64,000 nt of DNA from Streptomyces fungicidicus (GTDB taxonomy: Bacteria; Actinomycetota; Actinomycetes; Streptomycetales; Streptomycetaceae): contig NZ_CP023407.1 of NCBI RefSeq assembly GCF_003665435.1, positions 5,877,501-5,941,500 of the forward strand, written 5' to 3'. Of this stretch, positions 41,650-49,654 are shown piece after piece. Under the pieces are notes generated by a model. The model did no database searches, was not told the origin of the DNA, and saw nothing but the letters and a program-made list of their open reading frames with translations. The first letter of the stretch is position 1; the number at the start of each line of letters is the position of its first letter. The position numbers and the translations under genes are program-made.

Positions 41650-43164
41650 TCACCGCCCGTCGTACATAAGGGGATTGGGAAGTTCCGCCCACTGGTCCCC
41701 CGCCGTACGCGGCGACAGCCGCATCAGCGTCAGCGCCTTCGCCGGAAGCGGCTCGCCGAGCAGCGCGGCCAGGTCCGGGGTGGGCGGCAGATGCGGCACC
41801 GCGCTCTCCAGCGCCGCCCGCAGCGCCGCCCCGGAGCCCGCGGTCCCCGCCAGCGCGCCCGCCACCAGCGAGCCGAACAGCTTGCGGCGCAGGGCGCGTA
41901 CGTCGTCCGTGACCATGCGCGCGGGAAGCTGCGCGGGGAGCCGGACGCCGTGCCGGGCGAGACGGGCGGGACCGACCCGGAGATCGGCAAGGTCGCGGTA
42001 GACCAGCCGCACCGGGGCCCCCTCCGGCGACAGCACCACGAGCAGGTTCTGGCCGTGCGCCTCCAGCGCCACCCCCAGCTCCAGCAGCCGCAGCCCCACC
42101 GTGAGCGCGAGCCGGGCGAAACCGCTCAGCCAGTCGGGGGAGCGGGGCAGCCCCGTGGTCGCCAGCGCCCCCACCGGGACGACGCGCTCCCCGGGGCCCG
42201 CGTACTCGCCCGGGGACTCCCGCAGCACCGCCGCGAGATCGGGCGACCCGGCCGCCACCGCGCCCAGCGTGCGCGTGACGTGCAGCAGCCCGTCCGTCCG
42301 CGCCGCCACCGCCTCCCCGAACTCCGACAGCGCCGCCGACGCGGCCACCGAGCCGAGCGAGATGTCCCGCACCGAGGACGTCAGCCGCGCGCTCAGCGCC
42401 GTCTTGACGTGCGGCCCGTCCGGCAGCGCGAGGGTACGCAGCGCCATCAGCGGATGCGCCGCGAGCTCCCGCTCACCCGTCCGCTTCAGCACCTGCGCCG
42501 CCTGCCAGGGATGCACCGGGACCAGGACCCGCCCCGGCTCCCGCAGCCACCCCGGCCACACCCCCGTCAGCAGGCACTCCGACTCCGGCACGGGCACCAG
42601 CCCCAGCCCCACCACGGGCCCGTGCTCCGGCCCGTAGGCGAGCTGATCGGCCACCGAGAAGCCCGGCCGGGAACGGCAGTTGGGGTGGAACGGATGCCCG
42701 TCGACCACCCGCTGCTCCCACTCCCACTCCCGGTCCCGGGCCGGCCACCTGGCCGGCCGCACCCGCTGCCCCGCCCGCGACAGCGCCAACGAGGCGACAC
42801 CGTGCCCGAGTTCGGCGGCGAAGACCGCCGAGTGCGGTACGGCGAGATCCGTCATCAGCCGCGCCGGATCGTCGTACCCCGCCTCGTCCAGCCGTACGGC
42901 GGTGACGTACGCGGCGGTCGCATACGGGTCCGCGTGCGGGCCGTGCAGCCGCCGGCCGTCCGCCAGCCACAGGGTGAGCCCCTCGCGGCCCTCCTCCCGC
43001 CGGGCGACCCACGGCAGCGGTTCGTGCGCGAGACCGCGCCACAGCCGGGTCAGCACGGCCGCACGGGCGCCGGGCAGCTCGCCGGCGTACCGCGGCACGA
43101 GGCCGGGCCGCACCACGGCCAGCTCGTCGGCGATCTCGGCCTCGGCGGTGGGGGGTCGGTGCAC
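41650..43164 (-). CDS. NIS siderophore synthetase (IucA/IucC family)
   Basis: This 504-residue protein carries the IucA/IucC core: HPNCRSRPGFSVADQLAYGP with the adenylate-binding His, VLVPVHPWQAAQVL, HVKTALSARLTSSVRDISLG and the C-terminal FhuF-like part with VALEAHGQNLLVVLSPEG. These enzymes adenylate a carboxyl of citrate, succinate or similar and join it to an amine, building siderophores without an NRPS. GTG at 43164 has GAGGAG 9 bp upstream; the frame is also open to ATG 43233. It is divergent from a second family member. No amine-supplying decarboxylase, hydroxylase or iron uptake gene lies nearby. Confidence 0.9.
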   Translation of the reverse strand: MHRPPTAEAEIADELAVVRPGLVPRYAGELPGARAAVLTRLWRGLAHEPLPWVARREEGREGLTLWLADGRRLHGPHADPYATAAYVTAVRLDEAGYDDPARLMTDLAVPHSAVFAAELGHGVASLALSRAGQRVRPARWPARDREWEWEQRVVDGHPFHPNCRSRPGFSVADQLAYGPEHGPVVGLGLVPVPESECLLTGVWPGWLREPGRVLVPVHPWQAAQVLKRTGERELAAHPLMALRTLALPDGPHVKTALSARLTSSVRDISLGSVAASAALSEFGEAVAARTDGLLHVTRTLGAVAAGSPDLAAVLRESPGEYAGPGERVVPVGALATTGLPRSPDWLSGFARLALTVGLRLLELGVALEAHGQNLLVVLSPEGAPVRLVYRDLADLRVGPARLARHGVRLPAQLPARMVTDDVRALRRKLFGSLVAGALAGTAGSGAALRAALESAVPHLPPTPDLAALLGEPLPAKALTLMRLSPRTAGDQWAELPNPLMYDGR

Positions 43165-43189
43165 GGGCGGACTCCTCGGTACGCGTGGG

Positions 43190-43216
43190 GCGGGACGTCC
43201 GGACGGGACGTCCCGC
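43190..43216. promoter_or_regulatory. 11-bp inverted repeat between divergent siderophore genes
   Basis: GCGGGACGTCC (43190-43200) and GGACGTCCCGC (43206-43216) are a perfect 11-bp inverted repeat with a 5-bp spacer in the 78 bp between the divergent synthetase genes. It does not resemble the TTAGGTTAGGCT iron box of Streptomyces DmdR1, so a different regulator or an RNA hairpin in the leader is more likely. Confidence 0.5.
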
Positions 43217-43242
43217 CGGACGACGACAGACATACTGATCGC

Positions 43243-44736
43243 GTGGACCTCATCCCCCCGCCCACGGACGACGACACGGCCCGCCGCGCGGACGCGTACG
43301 CGTCGGTGCCGCTGCTGAACTGCCTGCTGCGCGAAGTGGCCCGGCCCTTGCCGGGGACCGGGGACCGCCCCACCTACCGCCTGCCCGGCACCGGCCGCCT
43401 GCTGCGCGTGAGCGGCACCCGGCGCCCCGCCGGACCCGAGGTCCGCACGGCGGGCGGCTGGCACCGGGTGAGCCACACGGAGCTGGTGAAACTCGTCGCC
43501 GAGGAACTGCGCCGGCACACAGGCCGGTCCAACCACGAACTGCCCGCCGAGATGCTCGACAGCCGGGAGGCGGTCGCCGCGCTGCTCACCGCCCGCGCCC
43601 GGGCCACCCCGCCGGACGACCCCTATCTCCGCTCCGAACAGGCCCTCGTCACCGGCCACACCCACCACCCCGCCCCCAAGGCGCGCGGCGGCGGCCCCGC
43701 CGCCGCCTGGCTGCCCTACGCGCCGGAGGCGCACGCCCGGTTCCCGCTGACGCTGCTGGGGCTGCGCGAGGACGCCGTCGCCGACGAGGGCGACACCGCG
43801 GCCCTCGACCGCCTGGGCGCCGCCCCGCCCGGCTACCGGCTGCTCCCCGCCCACCCCTGGCAACTGGACCTCGCGGCCCGTGACCTCGCCCCCGCCTTCG
43901 CCGACGGCCGTCTGATCCGGCTGGGCACGACCCCCTTCCCGGTGTGGCCGACGGCGGCGATCCGCACCGTGTACGCGCCCGCGCGCGATCTGTTCCTGAA
44001 GTTCAGCCTGGATGTGCGCATCACCAACGACATCCGCCGGCTGTGGCGCCACGACCTGCTGAGACTCCGCACGACCGACACGGCCGCAGGCGCCGCCCTC
44101 GCCGGGACCGGCGCGGCCTGGCAGAGCGACCGCGGCCACCGCACCGCGGACTTCGCCTACGAACAGCTGGCCGTGGTGGTGCGCGACGGACTGCGCGACC
44201 ACCTCCCGCCCGGTGCGACCCCTTTCCTGGCCGCCGCCCTGGCCGAGGGCTTCGACGGCAGCCCCCTGGCCGCCACGACCGCCCCGGCCGCCTGGTGGGA
44301 CGCCTACCTGGCGGCGGTGGTCCCCCCGGCGCTGACCGCCTTCGCCGAGCACGGCGTCGTCCTGGAGGCCCACCTGCAGAACACGCTGGTCGCCATGGAC
44401 CCCGGCGGGATGCCGGTGCGCGCCCTCTACCGGGACGCCGAGGGCGTGAAACTCCTTTCCGCGGTGACGCGGGAGGCGGGCTGGGAACGCCTGGTCTACT
44501 GCCTGATCGTCAACCACCTCACCGAGATCGCCGCCGCCCTCGCCGCACACCATCCCGGCCTCGACCCCTGGCCGGCGGTCCGCCGTGAACTCTCCCGCCA
44601 CGACCTCCCCGAGATCCCCGCCCTCCTCACCGCCCCCACCCTCCCGGCCAAGACCAACCTCCTGCTGCGCTGGACCGGGGCGGACGGCGCGGACGCCCGC
44701 TACCGCCCGGTGGCCAGTCCGCTGGCCGGGCCGTGA
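43243..44736 (+). CDS. NIS siderophore synthetase (second IucA/IucC member)
   Basis: This 497-residue protein belongs to the IucA/IucC family but is clearly different from its divergent neighbour. Landmarks: VTGHTHHPAPKARGGGPAAA with the HPxPK substrate loop, LLPAHPWQLDLAARDLAP, FLKFSLDVRITNDIRRLWRH and VVLEAHLQNTLVAMDPGG. The gene starts at GTG 43243. Two non-identical NIS synthetases would make two successive amide or ester bonds in one product, as in aerobactin (IucA then IucC). The substrate amine must come from elsewhere on the chromosome. Confidence 0.9.
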   Translation: MDLIPPPTDDDTARRADAYASVPLLNCLLREVARPLPGTGDRPTYRLPGTGRLLRVSGTRRPAGPEVRTAGGWHRVSHTELVKLVAEELRRHTGRSNHELPAEMLDSREAVAALLTARARATPPDDPYLRSEQALVTGHTHHPAPKARGGGPAAAWLPYAPEAHARFPLTLLGLREDAVADEGDTAALDRLGAAPPGYRLLPAHPWQLDLAARDLAPAFADGRLIRLGTTPFPVWPTAAIRTVYAPARDLFLKFSLDVRITNDIRRLWRHDLLRLRTTDTAAGAALAGTGAAWQSDRGHRTADFAYEQLAVVVRDGLRDHLPPGATPFLAAALAEGFDGSPLAATTAPAAWWDAYLAAVVPPALTAFAEHGVVLEAHLQNTLVAMDPGGMPVRALYRDAEGVKLLSAVTREAGWERLVYCLIVNHLTEIAAALAAHHPGLDPWPAVRRELSRHDLPEIPALLTAPTLPAKTNLLLRWTGADGADARYRPVASPLAGP

Positions 44737-44777
44737 AGGCCGGTGCCCGTACGGGGACCTGACGTACGCTGGCCGGT

Positions 44778-45704
44778 GTGCTGCGCGAAGTGAAGGCTGT
44801 CCGGTATGTGATGCCCCTGAGGTCGGGCGGGTCCGTGCCCGGCGTCTTCGAGACCGACGACCTCGGCACGTACGTCGTCAAGTTCACCGGGTCCGCGCAG
44901 GGGCGCAAGGCGCTGGTCGCCGAGGTGATCGTGGGGGAGCTGGCGCGCGCCCTCGGGCTGCGGTTCCCCGAGCTGGCGCTGGTGCACTTCGACCCGGCGG
45001 TCGCCGACAGCGAGCCGCACCAGGAGGTGCGGGAGCTGCACGCGGCCAGCGCCGGCGTCAACCTCGGCATGGACTACCTGCCGGGCGCGCGGGACTTCAC
45101 CCCCGAGGTCGCCGAGGCCTTTCCCGTCGATCCGCTGGAGGCCGGGCGGATCGTCTGGCTCGACGCCCTCACGGTGAACGTGGACCGGACCGTCCACAGC
45201 TCCAACCTGGTGGTGTGGCCGACCCTGGGCGTCGCACCCCCGCGGCTGTGGCTCATCGACCACGGGGCCGCGCTCGTCTTCCACCACCGGTGGGAGGGGT
45301 CCGACCCGGCCAAGGCGTACGACTTCCGTCACCACGCCCTCGGCCACTACGGCCCCGACGTGCGCGCGGCCGACGCCGAACTCGCCCCGAAGGTGACCGA
45401 TGAACTGCTGCGGTGCGTCACCGCCGAGGTGCCCGACGACTGGCTGGCCGGCGACCCCCGCTTCGCCACGCCCGACGAGGTCCGCGAGGCCTACGTGACG
45501 TTCCTCCACGCACGGGTGCGGTCGTCCGCGGCCTGGCTGCCCGTGGACTTCCCCGGCGCGGACGAGCTCGCCGAGGAGAACGCCCGGCGGGCGGCGAGTA
45601 CGCGACGGGGGCGCCCCGAATGGCTGAAACGGGTCCCCGACCTGCACGGCAAACCGGCGGCGGCCCAGGACTGGTCGGTGCACCTGGGCCGCTCGGAGCC
45701 TTAG
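44778..45704 (+). CDS. HipA-family kinase-like protein
   Basis: This 308-residue protein has the HipA-like kinase pattern: TYVVKFTGSAQGRKALVAEV with the ATP-anchoring Lys, GELARALGLRFPELALVHFD, IVWLDALTVNVDRTVHSSNL with the catalytic Asp and Asn, and PRLWLIDHGAALVFHH with the metal-binding Asp. Known HipA toxins phosphorylate GltX and have HipB antitoxins; no HipB-type gene is adjacent here, and this stand-alone form is common in actinobacteria, with unknown substrate. GTG at 44778 is used; GTG 44776 is out of frame. Confidence 0.8.
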   Translation: MLREVKAVRYVMPLRSGGSVPGVFETDDLGTYVVKFTGSAQGRKALVAEVIVGELARALGLRFPELALVHFDPAVADSEPHQEVRELHAASAGVNLGMDYLPGARDFTPEVAEAFPVDPLEAGRIVWLDALTVNVDRTVHSSNLVVWPTLGVAPPRLWLIDHGAALVFHHRWEGSDPAKAYDFRHHALGHYGPDVRAADAELAPKVTDELLRCVTAEVPDDWLAGDPRFATPDEVREAYVTFLHARVRSSAAWLPVDFPGADELAEENARRAASTRRGRPEWLKRVPDLHGKPAAAQDWSVHLGRSEP

Positions 45705-45707
45705 GGG

Positions 45708-47327
45708 TCAGCCCCTGAGCTGCTCGTAGGCCGGCAGGGTCAGGAAGTCGGCGTAGTCCTCGTCCAGGGCGACCTTCAGCAGCAGGTCGTGCGCCTGCTG
45801 CCAGTTGCCCGCCGCGAACGCCTCCTCGCCCAGCTCCGCCCGGAGGTTCGCGAGTTCCCCGGCGGCGACCTCGCGGGCCAGTCCGGCGGTGACCTGCTCG
45901 CCGTTGTCGAGGACGACCTCCGCGTTGATCCACTGCCAGATCTGGGAGCGGGAGATCTCGGCGGTGGCGGCGTCCTCCATCAGGTTGAAGATGGCGACCG
46001 CGCCCATGCCGCGCAGCCAGGCCTCGATGTAACGGATGCCCACCTGAACGGCGTTGACCAGGCCCGCGTACGTCGGCTTCGCGTCGAGGGAGTCGATGGC
46101 GAGGAGGTCCTCCGCCCGGACGTCGACGTCCTCGCGCAGGCGGTCCTTCTGGTGCGGCCTGTCGCCGAGCACCCGGTCGAAGGACTCCATGGCGAGGGGG
46201 ACCAGGTCGGGGTGGGCGACCCAGGAGCCGTCGAAACCGTCCCCGGCCTCGCGGTCCTTGTCGGCGCGGACCTTCTCGAAGGCCACCTTGTTGACCTCCG
46301 CGTCCCGGCGGGACGGGATGAACGCCGCCATGCCGCCGATCGCGTGCGCGCCGCGCCTGTGGCAGGTGCGGACGAGGAGTTCGGTGTACGCCCGCATGAA
46401 CGGGGCGGTCATCGTCACCGCGTTGCGGTCCGGGAGCACGAACCTGGCCCCGCCGTCGCGGAAGTTCTTGACGATGGAGAAGAGGTAGTCCCAGCGGCCG
46501 GCGTTCAGACCGGAGGCGTGCTCGCGGAGTTCGTAGAGGATCTCCTCCATCTCGAACGCCGCGGTGATCGTCTCGATGAGGACGGTGGCGCGGACGGTGC
46601 CCCGGGCGATGCCCAGGTGGTCCTGCGCGAAGACGAACACCTCGTTCCAGAGACGGGCCTCCAGGTGCGACTCCGTCTTGGGGAGGTAGAAGTACGGGCC
46701 CTTGCCGGCGTCGATCAGCCGCTGGGCGTTGTGGAAGAAGTACAGGCCGAAGTCGACCAGCGCGCCCGGCACGGGAGTGCCGTCCGCATCGGTGAGGTGG
46801 CGCTCGTCCAGGTGCCAGCCGCGCGGGCGCACGACGACCGTCGCCAGCTCCGCGTCCGGGCGCAGGGCGTACGACTTGCCGGAGACCGGATCGGTGAAGT
46901 CGATGCGGCGGGTGTAGGCGTCGATCAGGCTGAGCTGGCCGCCGACCACGTTCTCCCAGGTGGGCGCGGAGGCGTCCTCGAAGTCCGCGAGCCATACCCT
47001 GGCGCCCGAGTTGAGGGCGTTGACGGTCATCTTGCGGTCGGTGGGGCCGGTGATCTCGACGCGGCGGTCGTTCAGGGCCTCGGGGGCCGGGGCGACCCTC
47101 CAGGAGTCGTCGGCGCGGACATCGGCCGTCTCCGGGAGGAAGTCCAGCGTGCAGGTGCGGGCGATCTCGGCGCGGCGCTCCGCGCGCCGGGCGAGCAGCT
47201 CGTCACGCCGCGGGGTGAACCGCCGGTGCAGCTCGGCCACGAAGGCGAGCGCCGCCTCGGTGAGGACCTCCTCCTGCCGGGGCAGGGGCGCGGCGTCGAC
47301 GACGGCCGGCGGGGCTGGTGCGGACAT
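45708..47327 (-). CDS. aceB: Malate synthase A
   Basis: This 539-residue enzyme condenses glyoxylate with acetyl-CoA to malate. Motifs: WLADFEDASAPTWENVVGGQ near residue 115, TVLIETITAAFEMEEILYEL near 265 with the metal-binding Glu, SGLNAGRWDYLFSIVKNFRD, and EDAATAEISRSQIWQWI near 450 with the catalytic Asp nearby (NLMEDAAT). ATG at 47327 follows AAGGAAG; the frame is open to 47357. No isocitrate lyase lies nearby, so its glyoxylate probably comes from allantoin breakdown rather than the glyoxylate shunt. The promoter has an operator between its -35 and -10. Confidence 0.95.
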   Translation of the reverse strand: MSAPAPPAVVDAAPLPRQEEVLTEAALAFVAELHRRFTPRRDELLARRAERRAEIARTCTLDFLPETADVRADDSWRVAPAPEALNDRRVEITGPTDRKMTVNALNSGARVWLADFEDASAPTWENVVGGQLSLIDAYTRRIDFTDPVSGKSYALRPDAELATVVVRPRGWHLDERHLTDADGTPVPGALVDFGLYFFHNAQRLIDAGKGPYFYLPKTESHLEARLWNEVFVFAQDHLGIARGTVRATVLIETITAAFEMEEILYELREHASGLNAGRWDYLFSIVKNFRDGGARFVLPDRNAVTMTAPFMRAYTELLVRTCHRRGAHAIGGMAAFIPSRRDAEVNKVAFEKVRADKDREAGDGFDGSWVAHPDLVPLAMESFDRVLGDRPHQKDRLREDVDVRAEDLLAIDSLDAKPTYAGLVNAVQVGIRYIEAWLRGMGAVAIFNLMEDAATAEISRSQIWQWINAEVVLDNGEQVTAGLAREVAAGELANLRAELGEEAFAAGNWQQAHDLLLKVALDEDYADFLTLPAYEQLRG

Positions 47328-47402
47328 CGGTGTCACTTCCTTCGGCGTGCGGGGCACCGGGTGCCGGTCGACCCGGGTACGGCGGTGGCTCCTGAGTGGT
47401 GG

Positions 47403-47431
47403 ATAGTAGTTTCCTCATAGTGGAAGTTCAA
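47403..47431 (-). promoter_or_regulatory. aceB promoter with embedded operator
   Basis: On the minus strand TTGAAC (47431-47426) and TACTAT (47408-47403) are spaced by exactly 17 bp. The spacer contains TTCCACTATGAGGAA (47425-47411), a TTCC-N7-GGAA element, so a bound regulator would directly cover the RNA polymerase site. Confidence 0.7.
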
Positions 47432-47442
47432 TGTTCTGTTGA
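47427..47442 (-). promoter_or_regulatory. TCAACA-type box upstream of aceB
   Basis: On the minus strand this reads TCAACAGAACATTGAA, one base different from the allB element TCAACAGAACGTTGAA (49606-49621). It directly abuts the TTCC-N7-GGAA element, the same order as at allB and hyi. Confidence 0.6.
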
Positions 47443-47468
47443 CGCCGGATCCCTCGCCGGTCGCCGGC

Positions 47469-48086
47469 TCATTCAAGGTGCGTCAGATCCGCCTCGGTGT
47501 CGATGTCGTACGCCTCGGCCACGTCGCCGCACTCGACGAGCGCGAGTTCCTCCGCGTGCTCCCGCAGATACGCGCGTGCCCCCCGATCCCCGGTCGCCGT
47601 CGCGGCGATCCCGGCCCAGTGCGCGGAGCCGAACAGGACCGGATGGCCGCGTACCCCGTCGTACGCGGCCGAGACGAGCGAGGCGGGGGAGCGGTAGGCG
47701 CCGAGCACCCGCGCCACCGCCTCCGCGCCGATCCCGGGCTGGTCGACCAGCGAGACCAGCGCGGCCCGCGCGCCCGTCCCGGCCAGCGAGCCCAGGCCGG
47801 CCCGCAGCGACGTGCCCATGCCCTGCTCCCACGCGGGGTTGTCGACGAGGACGCAGCCCGGCAGCGCGGCGCGGGCGCGCACCTCGTCCGCCGCCGCGCC
47901 GAGCACCACGTGCACCCGCGTGCAGCCGCCCGCGCGCAGGACCGCGACCGCGTGCTCCACCAGCGGCCGGCCCCGGTGGCCGAGCAGTGCCTTCGGCCTG
48001 CCGCCGAGCCGCCGCCCGCCGCCCGCGGCCAGCAGCAGACCCGTGACCTCGGGGGTGCCGCCCCCGCCTGTGTGAGGTGTCGTCAT
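47469..48086 (-). CDS. MobA-like nucleotidyltransferase
   Basis: This 205-residue protein has the nucleotide-binding signature TGLLLAAGGGRRLGGRPKAL near the N-terminus, VHVVLGAAADEVRARA, and the metal-binding DQP loop ALVSLVDQPGIGAEAVARVL near residue 115, followed by VRGHPVLFGSAHW. This is the MocA/MobA-like branch that activates the molybdenum cofactor with CTP or GTP for xanthine dehydrogenase-type enzymes. A link with purine catabolism is attractive, because xanthine dehydrogenase would make the urate used at 22-24 kb, but no such enzyme is in the window. The start is uncertain (ATG 48086 or GTG 48104). Confidence 0.82.
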   Translation of the reverse strand: MTTPHTGGGGTPEVTGLLLAAGGGRRLGGRPKALLGHRGRPLVEHAVAVLRAGGCTRVHVVLGAAADEVRARAALPGCVLVDNPAWEQGMGTSLRAGLGSLAGTGARAALVSLVDQPGIGAEAVARVLGAYRSPASLVSAAYDGVRGHPVLFGSAHWAGIAATATGDRGARAYLREHAEELALVECGDVAEAYDIDTEADLTHLE

Positions 48087-48291
48087 GTCTCCTGCATACC
48101 GCACTCGCCGCGGGGTAGGAGCGCGGCGCGGTACGCGGCGCCCCGGGCCGCGATGTCACGCTGCGGAGCAAGTCGATGACGCAGCGGACTGGCGCAAGCG
48201 GGCAAGGGTGGCGTTTACTGGCGCGACCGGCCGACGGGGGAGCGGAGGCCGGTCAGGGGAGGGTGCACGGCGACGTGCCAGGGGAGGGACT

Positions 48292-48606
48292 GTGTTGCGC
48301 AGCGTGGAGCAGAGGCGTGTGCCCGGCACTCAGGCGGACCCGAGGGTGGCGGAGCTGCACTCCGCCGTGTCCCGGTTACGCCGTCAACTCGCCGCCCACC
48401 CCGGAGAGTTCCGGGACCGGGGCGTCGCGGAGGAGGAACTCGCCGAGCTGGCGGGCATGGCCGCCGCGGGCGACCCGGACATTCCCCGGCTCCGCCGTTC
48501 GCTGCTGCTGATCGCGGGTGCGATCGGCTCGGTGAGCGCGCTGCGGCAGGGGGTGCGCGAACTGCGCGAAGCGGTGGACCTGTTCGGGCGGTCGCCGCGC
48601 GGCTGA
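48292..48606 (+). CDS. Small helical protein (DUF5955-like)
   Basis: This 104-residue protein is predicted almost entirely helical: ADPRVAELHSAVSRLRRQLA, EEELAELAGMAAAGDPDIPR and LRRSLLLIAGAIGSVSALRQ, then VRELREAVDLFGRSPRG. It resembles Streptomyces DUF5955 proteins of unknown role; the match is from memory and not certain. GTG at 48292 has GGGGAGGGA at good distance. The 205 bp upstream, to 48086, contain no other gene, only a repeated actggcgc (48190s and 48220s). Confidence 0.7.
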   Translation: MLRSVEQRRVPGTQADPRVAELHSAVSRLRRQLAAHPGEFRDRGVAEEELAELAGMAAAGDPDIPRLRRSLLLIAGAIGSVSALRQGVRELREAVDLFGRSPRG

Positions 48607-48628
48607 CGCGCCCCGTCGGGGCTCCGGG

Positions 48629-49411
48629 TCAGGTGCCCGGCGTGGCGAGTGCCTCGGAGAGCTCCACCGCGATCTGCCGCAGCACCGGCACGATCTTCTC
48701 CGTCGCCGACTCCGTGACCCGGCCCGCGGGGCCCGAGATCGAGATCGCCGCCGCCGTGGGGGAATCCGGCACCGGGACGGCGAGACAGCGGACGCCGATC
48801 TCCTGCTCGTTGTCGTCCATCGCGTAGCCCAGGCGGCGCACGTCCTCCAGTGCCGCGAGGAAGCCGTCCGGCGTGGTGATGGTCTTGTCCGTCGCGGCGG
48901 GCATGCCGGTGCGGCCGAGCAGGGCCCGCACCTCCTCCGGCGGGAATCCGGCCAGCAGGGCCTTGCCCACACCCGTGGAGTGCGGCAGCACGCGCCGGCC
49001 GACCTCGGTGAACATCCGCATGGAGTGCTTCGACGGCACCTGCGCCACGTACACGATCTCGTCCCCGTCGAGCAGCGCCATGTTGGCCGTCTCGCCGGTC
49101 TCCTCCACCAGGCGCGCCAGATACGGCCGTGCCCAGGTGCCCAGCAGCCGGGAGGCGGACTCGCCGAGCCGGATCAGGCGCGGGCCGAGCGCGTACCGGC
49201 GGTTGGGCTGCTGGCGTACGTAGCCGCAGGCGACGAGCGTGCGCATCAGGCGGTGGATCGTCGGCAGGGGCAGCCCGCTGCTCGCGGACAGCTCGCTCAG
49301 GCCGACCTCGCCGCCCGCGTCCGCCATCCGTTCGAGCAGATCGAAGGCGCGCTCGAGGGACTGCACGCCACCGGCGGGCCGGGCGGAGTCGGTGGTGCTG
49401 GACGTCGGCAC
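48629..49411 (-). CDS. IclR-family regulator (AllR-like)
   Basis: This 260-residue IclR protein has the N-terminal winged helix LSELSASSGLPLPTIHRLMR and TLVACGYVRQQPNRRYALGP, then the IclR effector domain: ANMALLDGDEIVYVAQVPSK, LPHSTGVGKALLAGFPPEEV and DDNEQEIGVRCLAVPVPDSP, where small acids such as glyoxylate, allantoin or allantoate bind in relatives. It is divergent from allB with 243 bp between. From knowledge of S. coelicolor, the IclR protein next to allantoinase (AllR) represses the allantoin pathway. Repeated operator-like elements at gcl, hyi, aceB, allB and its own promoter support a regulon role here. Confidence 0.92.
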   Translation of the reverse strand: MPTSSTTDSARPAGGVQSLERAFDLLERMADAGGEVGLSELSASSGLPLPTIHRLMRTLVACGYVRQQPNRRYALGPRLIRLGESASRLLGTWARPYLARLVEETGETANMALLDGDEIVYVAQVPSKHSMRMFTEVGRRVLPHSTGVGKALLAGFPPEEVRALLGRTGMPAATDKTITTPDGFLAALEDVRRLGYAMDDNEQEIGVRCLAVPVPDSPTAAAISISGPAGRVTESATEKIVPVLRQIAVELSEALATPGT

Positions 49412-49503
49412 GGCACGTTCCTTTCGAGGCCTGGCAGGAAGGGCAGAAGCCTACCCGGCGGCCGTCCGGCCGCCCGTCGGCGCCCAGCCGAGTTCTGCTG
49501 GAT

Positions 49504-49528
49504 GGAAGTATATTTCCGCTTCCTGGAA
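49504..49528 (-). promoter_or_regulatory. Putative autoregulatory IclR operator
   Basis: TTCCGCTTCCTGGAA (49514-49528) is a TTCC-N7-GGAA element, and it overlaps a second palindrome GGAAGTATATTTCC (49504-49517). It lies 93-117 bp before the iclR start in the divergent intergenic region. The flanking TTCTGCTGGATGGAAG resembles TTCTGTTGAATGGAAG beside the hyi element. Confidence 0.55.
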
Positions 49529-49573
49529 TCGTCCAGGCTGGCCGTCGATCCGGTCCGCACCGGAAGTGTGCCC

Positions 49574-49602
49574 TTGACGGGCCGCGGGCGCCGGTGAACA
49601 CT
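49574..49602 (+). promoter_or_regulatory. allB promoter
   Basis: TTGACG (49574-49579) and a weak AACACT (49597-49602) are spaced by 17 bp. The probable operator starts 3 bp after the -10 box, over the expected transcription start. Confidence 0.5.
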
Positions 49603-49604
49603 CC

Positions 49605-49637
49605 TTCAACAGAACGTTGAATTCCATCCGGACGGAA
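49605..49637 (+). promoter_or_regulatory. Putative IclR/AllR operator of allB-alc
   Basis: TTCAACAGAACGTTGAA (49605-49621) is a perfect inverted repeat with 6-bp arms, and it is followed at once by TTCC-N8-GGAA (49622-49637). The same two-part layout is found at aceB and hyi, with a 7-bp rather than 8-bp inner spacer. Confidence 0.65.
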
Positions 49638-49654
49638 GGTCAGGAGGATTCCGG

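Noticed and set aside
43165..43242. DmdR1-type iron box in the divergent siderophore promoter
   Set aside because: No TTAGGTTAGGCTCACCTAA-like sequence is present in the 78 bp; the only symmetrical element is the GC-rich 11-bp inverted repeat.
41650..44601. A 983-codon minus-strand frame covering both siderophore synthetases
   Set aside because: Only the part from 43164 down to 41650 is a real protein. The upstream half is antisense to the second synthetase and has no family features, an artefact of high GC.
44778..45704. HipA toxin-antitoxin system
   Set aside because: The kinase-like motifs are present, but there is no HipB-type HTH gene on either side, so a toxin-antitoxin pair is not supported.
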